From contig OY725493.1 of NCBI GenBank assembly GCA_963281255.1, forward strand, positions 619,550 through 683,549: DNA of 64,000 nt. The letters are read 5' to 3'. Position 1 is the stretch's first letter; each line of letters begins with the position of its first letter. This stretch comes from Aphrocallistes beatrix. Taxonomy: Eukaryota > Porifera > Hexactinellida > Sceptrulophora > Aphrocallistidae. The notes beneath the pieces are model-generated. The model did not search any database, was not told the DNA's origin, and was given only the letters and a program-made list of their open reading frames with translations. A program made the position numbers and the translations under genes. Below, piece by piece: positions 34,800 to 45,709 of the stretch.

Positions 34800-35880
34800 T
34801 TTGTTGTAGTTTGTTGCTAATTGATAAGTATCTAGGACTGCTGTTTTAGAGTTGTTAGGCTATTAGTATGTTTCTTATCCCTAGATTTTACACGAGTTTC
34901 CAACTTGCATGTTTTATACTAAAAATTAAATGACATACATTATAGAGAAACAAAATTGATATTATGCCATATATTATATTAACTATTCAATTCTTATACT
35001 AATCTGGCATATTATTCAATGCGAAGTTCTTTCTCCTTAAATAATTCAATAATACAACATCATTTAACAGAATTTTCGATCTAAATTATCAATTTCTTGT
35101 TGATGAATTTACAGAGGGCAATATGATAAATCGGGCCTGCCTCATGCTTTGCGCAAATAGGCTTTAAGTCTCCGTAAACCTGAAAAGGGTCGCTCTGCTT
35201 TACATGTAGTGCCTGACGGAGTAAGGTAAATGCAGACAAGGTTTGAAAAGAAATCATTATTGTTCTCAACGTATCATTCTTATTTAGTGGCTTTATGAAA
35301 TCTTCCCCAGATAGATCGATTCAACTGCATCTTTGTAAATATTTTCATAAAAATATGTATAGAATTCGTGAGACTTTTTAAAGGCGATTGGCCAACCATT
35401 CGGATAAAACCAATCTCACGATTTTGTGATTCTCACAGGTTGAGACCCCTGCGTGTCTCTTGAGCGGTATCTTCGTGATTGGAATTACACCTCTGGCATT
35501 TCAGAAACACTAGTAGACTGTTACAATCTTATCGATCAAACTATTCTATTTTACAATTCATAAAATTCGGGATGAGTAGGATCTTACATCTATTTACACA
35601 TTTGCATCCTAAATGGGATAAATCTCAACAGAATATATTTAATTCAGGCTGACATGGAAAAATGTTTCCAAAACTTCTACAAGTATAGCAATACTATATT
35701 ATGCAGATGTCTCAGGAGTAACTTAATGGAGCTGCATTAACATTTGGAACTTGATTTATGCTATTATATTACATTAGTGCAGTGTGCAATTGTAGGTGGA
35801 GTTATTATGTCTCCAGTATAACAATGGCATCACGAGACTCAATAACACAAGTAATTCCTGTCACTACCTCAATAATAAAG

Positions 35881-35888
35881 TATAAAAT
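35881..35888 (+). promoter_or_regulatory. TATA box of SLC37 copy 5
   Basis: TATAAAAT 45 bases before the ATG at 35926, followed by cgaataagaacggttaaaaa, as in copy 4. Confidence 0.65.
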
Positions 35889-35925
35889 ATACGAATAAGA
35901 ACGGTTAAAAAGATACATTTTAGAA

Positions 35926-37449
35926 ATGAACACCATTGATAAGTTCATTGTGATACAATATCCAATCGAGTTATTAGATAAAGTAATAACAGTACTAAGA
36001 TTTTCAACAAAATACAAACAGTCGCTCTACAAGGTATTAGCATGGGTGCTCACGTACTACTTCTACTTCGCACTTTATTACTGCTACACTCTGCTCGGTT
36101 CTGTCAAAGGAACTCTCAATCCTCCATGTATATTCAAAAATAAAACAGGAGACCCGTCCATTGCAAACTCAACTCAGAATAGAAACTGCTCTGCCTGGGA
36201 ACCATTCGTTGGAGACTACGGGAACACTTTGCTAGGAGCGCTTGATTTTGTTACTTTATTCTCGTTTGCAATCCTAAATTTAATAATGGGAAATCTCGCG
36301 GATCATTTTGACTACCGCTACAACCTCTGCTTTACTGGGATAATCTTGTTCCTCTACTCCACTCTATTTGGATCTGGCTATTATCTCGAAATCCATTCTT
36401 TCCCTTACTACGTGTTTGCACAGATTTTGCTAGGACTTGGTGGCTGTGGGCAGTCTGGGTGTCAAGGGGTGCTTGGAAAATGGTTTGATGGAAAGAGAAG
36501 TGGCATTATCATTGGCATATGGTCTACTTCGGGTCCAGTAGCTCGAATTATTGGCCGGCCTCTTGCCAGTATCTGGTCGGATTACGCGTGGGGTGCTTCT
36601 TTCTACTCTTCATCAATAATTACAGCCACTGCTACCATTTTAGTATTTCTATTTCTAGTCCCTGGTCCGAAATACCTCCAACAGAATCAGGAAAAATCAA
36701 TAAACACTCCAAACATAAATAAAAACAGAAAACAAAAACCTAAAGAGAGAGGGATCTTCATCTGGAAATCCCTTCGCATTCCAGGGATTGTAGAATATTC
36801 CTTTTCGATATTTTTCATTTACACTGCTTTCTATTCGTCATTTTTCTGGTTTCCGTATATCATCAACCATTCAGAAATTGAAGGAGTTTCTTATGTAACC
36901 TCGATTTCTTCCACCTTTTCGATTGTTTTTGACTTAGGGACCATGGCAGGTGTAGCTACAGGAGGGGGACTATCCTACTTACTGACATCTCACTCAATCG
37001 TGATCACACTCTACTTATACCTCTCCATCCTGCTGCTCTCCTGCTACTACCTCCTCTACACGGTTAAGCTAGTCTACAACCTGGTGATACTCTTCACTAT
37101 AGGATTTACTTTGGGAGGAGGTTACGTGATCATGGCTCTCTCAATCCCAATAGCTCTAAGCAACCAAAAGTCTTTGGAAAGTAACACCAACTCGGTTGGT
37201 ACTATTGTAGGCATCATTACATTTATCGGAGGCATGGGGGGCGCATTAGGAGGTTTCCTACCGGGCTATCTAATACAATTCGGGATTCCAGCAGTTCTTT
37301 TCCTCATCATGATAAGCACCCTGATCTCTGCTCTCTCCATAACCAGAATTACCTTCAGAGATTGCTGCAAGGTAGTGAAGAATATCTACTCTTGTCTGAA
37401 GTGTAACCATCACGTTTATGTCCTACACGCAGACAGTATTGATATGTAG
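35926..37449 (+). CDS. SLC37-like antiporter, copy 5 (intact)
   Basis: 507 residues, closest to copy 4: both have the GQSG segment after LLGLGGC, the KYLQQNQE stretch and LTSHSIV. It has two residues fewer in the central loop. Sequons are in the first lumenal loop (NKT, NST, NCS). All MFS landmarks are intact. Its 5' and 3' flanks are duplicates of those of copy 4, so the two arose by tandem duplication of a unit of about 2.6 kb. Confidence 0.9.
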   Translation: MNTIDKFIVIQYPIELLDKVITVLRFSTKYKQSLYKVLAWVLTYYFYFALYYCYTLLGSVKGTLNPPCIFKNKTGDPSIANSTQNRNCSAWEPFVGDYGNTLLGALDFVTLFSFAILNLIMGNLADHFDYRYNLCFTGIILFLYSTLFGSGYYLEIHSFPYYVFAQILLGLGGCGQSGCQGVLGKWFDGKRSGIIIGIWSTSGPVARIIGRPLASIWSDYAWGASFYSSSIITATATILVFLFLVPGPKYLQQNQEKSINTPNINKNRKQKPKERGIFIWKSLRIPGIVEYSFSIFFIYTAFYSSFFWFPYIINHSEIEGVSYVTSISSTFSIVFDLGTMAGVATGGGLSYLLTSHSIVITLYLYLSILLLSCYYLLYTVKLVYNLVILFTIGFTLGGGYVIMALSIPIALSNQKSLESNTNSVGTIVGIITFIGGMGGALGGFLPGYLIQFGIPAVLFLIMISTLISALSITRITFRDCCKVVKNIYSCLKCNHHVYVLHADSIDM

Positions 37450-38279
37450 TTTAGTTTGTTGTAGACTGATAGGTATCTAGGACTGCTATTTAGTGTTGTT
37501 AGACTATTAGTATACTTCATATCCTAGACTTTCCTCGAGTTCCAACTTGTGATAGGTTTCATACAAAAATTAAAAGACATACATTACATATACATAGAGA
37601 TACGAAACTGATATTATGCCATATACTATATTAACTATTCAATTCTTATACTAATCTGGCATAATTTTCAAAGCGAAATTATTTCCCTCAAAGACTTCGG
37701 TAAAACAAAGTCATTTAACAGAATTTTCGATCTAAATTATCAAATTCTTGTTTCTGAATATTACATCGGGAAATATGAATAAGTCGAACCTGGCTCATGA
37801 TATTGCACAGAAAGTTTTAAGTCTCCGTAAACTTGAAAAGAACCGCTCAGCTTCACATGTGGTGCCTGGGAATTAAGGTAAATGCGTACCAGTATTGAAA
37901 AAATCATTATTGTTCTCAACGTATCATTCTTATTTAGTGGTTTTATGACATCTTCCACATATTTTATTAAGTATTTTGTTTTGTCTCGGCCAAGTTGTAC
38001 ATGTGTCCAAATTCAGATACAATACCACAATGGCTAATAGAACGCACATCTGATCAAAAGAACCCAATTCTCTTGTCCGTTATGGGCATAATCGACCTGG
38101 ATGTTTGTTATTACCAATAACGATCAATTTACTACTAAATTGCTCTGCGAAACAACGAATTCTTAGCTTAACAATGTTACAATTCACCGAAACACACTAT
38201 TAATTTGAGCATCAATAGTTAGGTTGTATTAGACAACGTATAAGGTATGTTTTGCAATAACAACAGATTCAAATATAAT

Positions 38280-38410
38280 TTATTCAATCCATTTTGGAAC
38301 TTGGTTTATGCTAGAATTGTTACATTAGTGTCCTATGTAATAGTGACACTCGTGGAGTAGTTGTGTCTCCTGCGCTACAACGCCATCACGGGGACCCCGA
38401 CACCGAAATT
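38280..38410 (+). repeat. Detached SLC37 distal promoter block
   Basis: The block ttttggaacttggtttatgct...gttacattagtg...gtggagtag-ttgtgtctcctg matches the sequence found about 100-200 bp upstream of other SLC37 copies, and best matches the upstream region of copy 7 (44760-44960, inverted). Here it is 1.4 kb away from the next gene start (39873) because an inverted-repeat element lies between. Confidence 0.55.
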
Positions 38411-38509
38411 CACTAAACACTCATTCGACTTATTCATTATGAAGTTAGTCAAATCAAAGGAAAAATATTGCTACAAAATCTTGGACTACCCTGGCTCTAT
38501 ATACCTACG

Positions 38510-39723
38510 TTGTTTTGCAGAAATTGGTACCCCCTACGATATTGATCCGGGGGGGACCAATATCTGCAAATGTTGAATGCCAAATTGCCAATGCAGAAAT
38601 CGGTCCCCCTACTCATAAAGTATCTCAACTGACCGCAATTTCGATAGCATTTCACTTCTAGGACTTCACTAGACATCTTCTAAAATGCTACCATCAATTA
38701 ATTAACCACAAAATAAGATCGCATTTCGTTTTCTAATCCTAAATGATCTAGTTATACTATGAATTTGAAATACATACAGTATTATCGTCTAGGAGACCAT
38801 TTTCTGCATCAATGATAAAATAAATAAATCGGTCCTTCCTACTTGTTTAGCTAAACTATTAAATATTAGTCACAAAGTATGGTAGCATTTCGCTTTCTAA
38901 AACCTACAGTCATCCTAGATGCTCTTTACGGGGATATCAATAATTTTTCCGGTTAAGAATGTAGTACATACTAATCGGGATTATTATACTAAAAAGAATA
39001 TTTCAATTAAATAGATATTTTAAAAAGAATATTCAAATATCTTTTCGTTCGTTATGGTAACACAAGTATATCCACGACTGAAGTGAAGATAATAGAATTA
39101 AGATTACTTATAGTATATCGCCGCCAATATATCAGTGAGATTTTAAAACACCTTGAATTAGCATTATCCGGCTAAAAAGCCCTCTAACAGTCAGACATAT
39201 AAACAAGTCCTAATTATTGACTCATAATAATCCAGAACAAGGTCTAAATAGTAGAATCAGCACGGGTGTTGGAATTAATTTGGCATGGCCGGTGCCATGT
39301 TTTATCGGCAGTGGGTGTCCTATGAGGGAGATTTCTCTGAATGTGGGTGTCCATTTTTGGAGAGTTTTTGTGAAATTGCTGATGACATTTCTGAATGTGA
39401 AATTGCTGAATTTACAAATTCCTTTATTCCCTGAAAGGAAATATAGACAGGAGCAAATGAACTTTGATCAGATCTTCAAAAGAAATTCAACTAGTGTTTG
39501 CGTCGGTGGTGTATGAGGTGGCATAGCTAGGTAGATAATTAGTGGCACATTTGCTGGTCTTCTTGTAATGGCTCTGAAATACGTTTGCTGCTGCTCAATT
39601 ATTGGAGACGCCCTACTTGGGATGGGGGATTTTCTGCGGGGATCAATATCTGCATTGGCATTCAACATTTGTAGATATTGATTCACCCGGACCAATATCG
39701 TAGAGCTCCAATTTCTACAAACA
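38510..39723. mobile_element. 1.2-kb element with long inverted ends in the SLC37 copy 6 promoter
   Basis: Left end ttgttttgcagaaattggta, then ccctacgatattgatccgg, accaatatctgcaaatgttgaatgccaa; the right end is the inverse (ttggcattcaacatttgtag, ggaccaatatcgtaga, caatttctacaaacaa). About 90 bp of arm on each side with several differences. The interior has no recognisable transposase. Confidence 0.6.
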
Positions 39724-39828
39724 ATATGTTGTGGATTGTAAGTCAGCTGTGCAACTCATGAAAATTAAGATTGTTGAATACCAATTCAAAAATAATTCAA
39801 CTCAGAAAACTAAACAGTGTTTGTACCG

Positions 39829-39836
39829 TATATAAG
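39829..39836 (+). promoter_or_regulatory. TATA box of SLC37 copy 6 (diverged leader)
   Basis: TATATAAG 44 bases before the ATG at 39873. The following leader, cacgaatagggacagttttt, is a degraded form of the family block, so this promoter may behave differently from copies 4 and 5. Confidence 0.5.
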
Positions 39837-39872
39837 ACACGAATAGGGACAGTTTTTAGACAAATTTTAGAA

Positions 39873-41402
39873 ATGAGCAACGTTAATAAGTTTACTGCAA
39901 TACAATATCCGATTGAGTTATTGGATAAAGTAATAACAGTACTAAGATTTCCTGGAAAATACAAGCAGTCGCTCTACAAGGTATTAGCATGGATGCTCAC
40001 ATACTACTTCTACTTCGCACTTTATTACTGCTACACTCTGCTCGGTTCTGTCAAAGGAACTCTCAATCCTCCATGCATATTCAAAAATGAAACAGAATAC
40101 CCGTCCATTGTAAACTCAACTCAGAATAAAAACTGCTCGGCTTGGGAACCATTCGTTGGAGACCACGGGAACACTTTGCTGGGAGCGCTTAATTTTGTTA
40201 CTTTATCTTCATATGGAATCCTAAGTTTAATAATTGGCAATGTTTCCGATCATTTTGACTACCGCTACAACATCTGCTTTACTGGGATAATCTTGTTCCT
40301 CTACTCCACTCTATTTGGATCTGGTTATTATCTCGAAATCCATTCTTTCCCTTACTACGTGTTCGCACAGATTTTGCTTGGACTTGGTAGCTGTGGGCTG
40401 GGTGGGTGTCTGGGGGTTCTTGGGAAGTGGTTTGATGGAAAGAGAAGTGGCATTATAATTGGCATATGGTCCACTTCGGCTCCTTTGTCTCGAATTCTTG
40501 GTCGGCCACTTGCCAGTATCTGGTCGGATTATGCGTGGGGTGCTTCTTTCTACTCTTCATCAATAATTACAGCCACTGCTACCATTTTAGCATTTCTACT
40601 TCTAGTCCCTGGTCCGAAATACCTCCATCACAATAAGAAAGAGTCCAAACTCACTTCAACTCCAAACATCAATAAAAACAGAAAACAAAAACCTAAAGAA
40701 AGAGGGATCTTTATCTGCAAAGCCCTTCGCATCCCAGGGGTTGTGGAATATTCCTTCTCAGTATTTTTCCTTAGCGTTGCTTTCTATTCCTCATTTTTCT
40801 GGTTTCCGTATATCATCAACCATTCAAAGATAGAAGGAGTTTCTTATGCAACCTCTATTTCTTCCATCTTTTCGATTGTCTTTGACTTCGGAGCAATGGC
40901 AGGTGTTGCTGCAGGAGGGGGGTTATCCTACTTACTGAAATCTCACTCAATCGTGATCACACTCTACTCATACCTCTCCATCCTGCTGCTATCCTGCTAC
41001 TACCTCCTCTACACGGTTAAGCTAGTCTACAACCTGGTGATACTCTTCTTTATAGGATTCACTTTGGGAGGAGCTTACGTTATCATGGCTCTCTCAATCC
41101 CAATAGCTCTAAGCAAACACAATTCTTTGGAAAGTAACACCAACTCGGTTGGTACTATTTTAGGTATCATCTCTTTTATCGGAAGCATGGGGGGTGCATT
41201 AGGAGGCTTCCTACCGGGCTATATAATACAATTCGGGATTCCAGCAGTTCTTTTCCTCATCATGATAAGTGCCCTGATCTCTGGTCTCTCCATAACCAGA
41301 ATTACCTTCAGAGATTGCTGCAAGGTAGTGAAGAATATCTACTCTTGTCTGATGTGTAACCGTCACGTTTATGTCCTACACGCAGACAGTATTGATATGT
41401 AG
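39873..41402 (+). CDS. SLC37-like antiporter, copy 6 (intact)
   Basis: 509 residues from MSNVNKFTAIQYP. An in-frame upstream ATG at 39771 would add 34 residues, but the conserved start is preferred because the TATA box lies between the two and all relatives begin here. Landmarks: sequons in the first loop, WEPFVGDHGNTLLGA (His replaces the usual Tyr), LGSCGLGGC after TM4, GKWFDGKRSG, RKQKPKERG central loop, ADSIDM tail. It shares the MSNV start with copy 7 and its 3' flank with broken copy 1. Confidence 0.9.
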   Translation: MSNVNKFTAIQYPIELLDKVITVLRFPGKYKQSLYKVLAWMLTYYFYFALYYCYTLLGSVKGTLNPPCIFKNETEYPSIVNSTQNKNCSAWEPFVGDHGNTLLGALNFVTLSSYGILSLIIGNVSDHFDYRYNICFTGIILFLYSTLFGSGYYLEIHSFPYYVFAQILLGLGSCGLGGCLGVLGKWFDGKRSGIIIGIWSTSAPLSRILGRPLASIWSDYAWGASFYSSSIITATATILAFLLLVPGPKYLHHNKKESKLTSTPNINKNRKQKPKERGIFICKALRIPGVVEYSFSVFFLSVAFYSSFFWFPYIINHSKIEGVSYATSISSIFSIVFDFGAMAGVAAGGGLSYLLKSHSIVITLYSYLSILLLSCYYLLYTVKLVYNLVILFFIGFTLGGAYVIMALSIPIALSKHNSLESNTNSVGTILGIISFIGSMGGALGGFLPGYIIQFGIPAVLFLIMISALISGLSITRITFRDCCKVVKNIYSCLMCNRHVYVLHADSIDM

Positions 41403-43201
41403 TTTGTTCCAGACTGATAAGTAACTAGGACTGTTATTTAGTGTTGTTAGGCTATTAGTATACTTCTTAGTTCAAGCTGTAGCATCAATAATGATGTCTG
41501 TTTAATAATTATTGTACTTTGTAATTTCATTATGAGATGTTGTATATATTGTTTGATGTTTTGGATAACATTCTTTTTCTAAAACCGAAGAGCAGTTAAC
41601 AAATAATGACCCAAAGAAGGTTGCTATATCAAACATGTTATTATGTAGTATTATAGAGAACAGAGTTCACAGCATGAAATCTATTGAATTAATCATGTTC
41701 TCTTATCATACAGTCCAGGCCCGTATGCTGGGGGTAAGTACGCAGCCCCACTGGGGCTAGGCTAATTAAATGATCCTCTCGAACGAGGGACACTCTCTGG
41801 GTGCCAGCAGAAAATCGGCTTTCGATACTGTATAGATTGTCCTAACACAGTAAGGACAGTATCGGATTAAATGGCACTAAAAATTAACCTAGACCAATTT
41901 TGGTTTGGGGGAACCACTTTTGACCCAGCAAAAATAGATAACTCCGGATCACTTTTTTTGTGACAGGTCCACCTCACAAGGAAAAGCACCTCCCCATTTC
42001 ACGATAAGCCTACGAGCTTGCAGGCAGGGTAAACTAAGCCCACAAACTGAATGACTTATTCTATAGCCTATTGCCTAACAAATACGATCAAATTGACTTA
42101 GTTATTACATTTTGCAGAATATGGCTCAAACTGACCAAAATGCAGTACCATAGCAACACAAGAATGTAACAACATTTCATTGAAATATTCTAAATTTTTC
42201 AAATCAACTAGTACTAATCTTGGTTATATACAAAAATAATACATCAATCAATCCCTTCGCATCGATAGGATGACTAATTGAAATTTTGACAACGAATATA
42301 TCCTTACTATTAAAACTCGATTAATGTTTGTATGTATATATATATATGTAACGAATTGATTGAAGAAACTGCCAGGCGTAGAAAGCTGATTTTTGGCATG
42401 TGGGAGTCTTTTGGCTATGGCTCCAGTAAGTTCTGAGCTCAGAGAAAAATGTCGACTCATCATGGAATTATGACGTCATTGTCACATTTTTAAAGTTAAG
42501 CAACACAGTTATTCGGGCATAACTCAGCCATTATAGGAGATAGAAGGCTGAAATTTTAATAGAATCTGTATCCTAACACGTCTCACATATGATGCAACTA
42601 TCATCAAAAAATGATCACTCATCACTTTGCTATGGCGTCATCATTACTCATCACTTTGCTATGGCGTCATCATTACTCATCAAAATTTTAAAATTGACAA
42701 ATTTGGTGTTTTTTCGAGTGATATCGATTTTAAAACTAAGATAGACATATTTAGAGATGATATATCCCGTTTAATTAACCAATGTCACCTCCAGGCGACC
42801 GAAGGGAGCCTCCGGCGGACACGAAGTGTCTGCCAGCCGCGCAATGCAAGCAAGCGAAGCGCGCTTGTATACTTTGATACCATGTTTATATATGCTGGTA
42901 ATACATTCTTAAGGTATATTCTACATGGATAATGATTTTAAGTTGATCCGTATTGATCAATTCGGCTGTTTAAGGGAAAATAACTTCGCATTGAATAATG
43001 TACCAGAATAGACTATTGATTGATTAGTACATCTAGTATATGGTATAATATCAAAATTGTATCTCTATACAGTATGTATTTTTTTTATGCATAAAACCTA
43101 TCACAAGTTGGAATTTCTAGGGTATAAGGAGTAAACGAATACATCTGAACAACACTAAAATAGCAGTCCTAGTTACTTATCAATCTACAACAAACTACAT
43201 A
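41403..43201. other. Intergenic region between convergent SLC37 copies 6 and 7
   Basis: No gene supported. It holds the 3' flank of copy 6, a hairpin-rich stretch at 41710-42050 of unknown nature, a diverged fragment of the 18-kb palindrome (about 42090-42310), an interspersed repeat starting tgtaacgaattgattgaag (42347; relatives at 45330 inverted and 59265), and a duplicated tcatcactttgctatggcgt (42628 and 42652). Confidence 0.55.
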
Positions 43202-44722
43202 TCAATACTGTCCGTGTAGGACATAAACGTGACGGTTACACATCAGACAAGAGTAGACATTCTTCACTACCTTGCAGCAATCTCTGAAGGTAATTCTGGT
43301 TATGGAGAGACCAGAGAGCAGAGCACTTATCATGATGAGGAAAAGAACTGCTGGAATCCCGAATTGTATGAGATAGCCCGGTAGGAAGCCTCCTAATGCA
43401 CCCCCAATGCCTCCGATAGAAGTAATGATACCAAAAATAGTACCAACCGAGTTGGTATTCCCTTCCAAAGACTTGTGTTTGCTTAGAGCTATTGGGATTG
43501 AGATAACAATGATCACGTAAGCTCCTCCCAAAGTGAATCCTATAGAGAAGAGTATCACCAGGTTGTAGACTAGCTTAACCGTGTAGAGGAGATAGTAGCA
43601 GGAGAGCAGCAGGATGGAGAGGTATAAGTAGAGTGTGATCACGATTGAGTGGGATTTCAGTAAGTAGGATAGTCCCCCTCCTATAGCTACCCCTACCATG
43701 GCCCCTAAGTCAAAGACAATCGAAAAGATGGAAGAAATCGAGGTTGCATAAGAAACTCCTTCGATCTTTGAATGTTTGATGATATACGGAAACCAGAAAA
43801 ATGAGGAATAGAAAGCCATGTAGATGAAAAATTGCGAGATTGTATATTCCACAACCCCTGGGATGCGAAGGGCTTTACAGATAAAGATCCCTCTTTCTTT
43901 AGGTTTTTGTTTTCTGTTTTTATTGATGTTTGGAGTTGAAGTGAGTTTGGACGCTTTCTCATTGTGATGGAGGTATTTCGGACCAGGGACTAGAAATAGA
44001 AATACTAAAATGGTAGCAGTGGCTGTAATTATTGATGAAGAATAGAAAGAAGCACCCCACGCGTAGTCCGACCAGATACTGGCAAGAGGCCGACCAAGAA
44101 TTCGAGCTACAGGAGCCGAAGTAGACCATATGCCAATTATAATGCCACTTCTCTTTCCATCAAACCACTTCCTAAGCACCCCCAGACACCCACCCAGCCC
44201 ACAGCTACCAAGTCCAAGCAAAATCTGTGCAAACACGTAGTAGGGGAATGAATGGATTTCGAGATAATAGCCAGATCCAAATAGAGTGGAATAGAGGAAC
44301 AGGATTATCCCAGTCAAGCAGAGGTTGTAGCGGTAGTCAAAATGATCCGTGACATTTCCCATTATTACATTCAGGATTGCAAGTGAGAATAAAGTGACAA
44401 AATTAAGTACCCCCAGCAAAGTGTTCCCGTAGTCTCCAACGAATGGTTCCCAGGCCGAGCAGTTTCTATTCTCAGTTGAGTTTACAATGGACGGATATCC
44501 TGTTTCATTTTTGAATATGCATGGAGGATTGAGAGTTCCTTTGACAGAACCGAGCAGAGTGTAGCAGTAAAAAAGTGCGAAGTAGAAGTAGTATGTGAGC
44601 ATCCATGCTAATACCTTGTAGAGCGACTGTTTGTATTTACCAGGAAATCTTAGTACTGTTAGTACTTTATCTAATAACTCGATTGGATATTGTATTGCAG
44701 TAAACTTATCAACGTTGCTCAT
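43202..44722 (-). CDS. SLC37-like antiporter, copy 7 (altered C-terminus)
   Basis: 506 residues beginning MSNVDKFTAIQYP, on the opposite strand to copies 4-6. All twelve segments and family motifs are present (WEPFVGDYGNTLLGV, KWFDGKRSG, RKQKPKERG). A two-base deletion near 43213 replaces the shared tail ADSIDM by GQY-stop; this is after the last membrane segment, so the protein is probably functional, although a conserved tail signal would be lost. One TM2 neighbour differs: NVTDHFDYRYN with an extra sequon-like NVT. Confidence 0.87.
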   Translation of the reverse strand: MSNVDKFTAIQYPIELLDKVLTVLRFPGKYKQSLYKVLAWMLTYYFYFALFYCYTLLGSVKGTLNPPCIFKNETGYPSIVNSTENRNCSAWEPFVGDYGNTLLGVLNFVTLFSLAILNVIMGNVTDHFDYRYNLCLTGIILFLYSTLFGSGYYLEIHSFPYYVFAQILLGLGSCGLGGCLGVLRKWFDGKRSGIIIGIWSTSAPVARILGRPLASIWSDYAWGASFYSSSIITATATILVFLFLVPGPKYLHHNEKASKLTSTPNINKNRKQKPKERGIFICKALRIPGVVEYTISQFFIYMAFYSSFFWFPYIIKHSKIEGVSYATSISSIFSIVFDLGAMVGVAIGGGLSYLLKSHSIVITLYLYLSILLLSCYYLLYTVKLVYNLVILFSIGFTLGGAYVIIVISIPIALSKHKSLEGNTNSVGTIFGIITSIGGIGGALGGFLPGYLIQFGIPAVLFLIMISALLSGLSITRITFRDCCKVVKNVYSCLMCNRHVYVLHGQY

Positions 44723-44759
44723 TTTTAAAATTTATCTTTTTAACCGTTCTTATTCGTAT

Positions 44760-44767
44760 CTTTTATA
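44760..44767 (-). promoter_or_regulatory. TATA box of SLC37 copy 7
   Basis: TATAAAAG on the minus strand, 38 bases before the start, followed by gatacgaataagaacggtt, the conserved leader of the family. Confidence 0.6.
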
Positions 44768-45407
44768 GTCGCGCGGGAGATATTTACCCCGCGAGTGTCA
44801 CTATTGCATACTACCTAATGTACACAATTCTAGCATAACCCAAGTTCCAAAATAGATTGAATAAATTATCAATTGAATATGTTGTTATTGCAAAGCATAG
44901 CGTATGCGGTGTCCTGCATAACCCAACTATTGATTTATTAAATTAATGTTAGGTTTTGTAAAGTTCAGATCTCGTTGTTAGTTGTGATCTTAAGCCGAGA
45001 AGTTGGTAGGGTAATGGTTTTACAAATTAGTAAACCCATTACCCTACCGGTTTTACTAATATTCGTTGAAAATAATACATTTAAGATATCAAACATAAGT
45101 TGTGGTTTTGAAATATTAATAACAATGACGATCTATTGTAGTGTCGTACAATGGTTTCTATTGTGTTAGTGTAGTCATTTATTTAGTATGGAAAAGGTGT
45201 GAAAAATTGTTCTCCATTTTTTTTGTAGAGGTATGAAAATTTCGCTTAGATCTTAGAACTTAATCGTAGTCATACGATTTGACGCATACATGCCAATTTT
45301 CACACCTCTACGACTTGCCAATTTTTCAATCAATTCGGACAAACATACGAACAAAAAAATCCTAGCATTTTAATATATAAGATTCGTTGAAAGGATATCA
45401 ACTGCCA

Positions 45408-45700
45408 TGACTTATAATAGGCTATAGAGCAGTAGTTCCCAACCTGGGGTCTATGGACCCCATAGTGTTCCACAAAAGATATCAGGGGGTCCACAGGATT
45501 CGAAATTTTTTATCACGGTTAATAGGAAGGGTTCACAGAATATAGGATAATTGCTATAAGGGGTCCACAGCTAAAAAAAGAAGGAAAACCGCTGCTCTAG
45601 AAGGATTTCGCAGTAAACTTGTCAATGCTACATTGAAGGATACGTATGCCTCTGAGTATAGTGGGGTAGCTCTGAGGAAATATATGTCGGATCCTTATGT
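45408..45700 (+). pseudogene. Second copy of the unrecognised exon, split by a hAT MITE
   Basis: Counterpart of 25430-25553 in inverted position. It reads MTYNR, is interrupted by the element at 45430-45594, then resumes SKLVNATLKDTYASEYSGVALRKYMSDPY. The other copy has a stop after YASE, so this copy is the better guide to the lost product. Confidence 0.4.
45430..45594. mobile_element. hAT-like MITE (cagtagttcccaacctgg)
   Basis: Starts cagtagttcccaacctgggg and ends ggaaaaccgctg; flanking 8-mers ctatagag and ctctagaa match at 6 of 8. The CAGTRGTTCCCAACC start is typical of hAT (Charlie-like) elements. Related elements are at 48284-48634 and 59946-60129. Confidence 0.65.
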
Positions 45701-45709
45701 ATGTACATT

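Noticed and set aside
39771..39872. N-terminal 34-residue extension of SLC37 copy 6
   Set aside because: It lies largely upstream of or across the TATA box and is absent in all paralogues.
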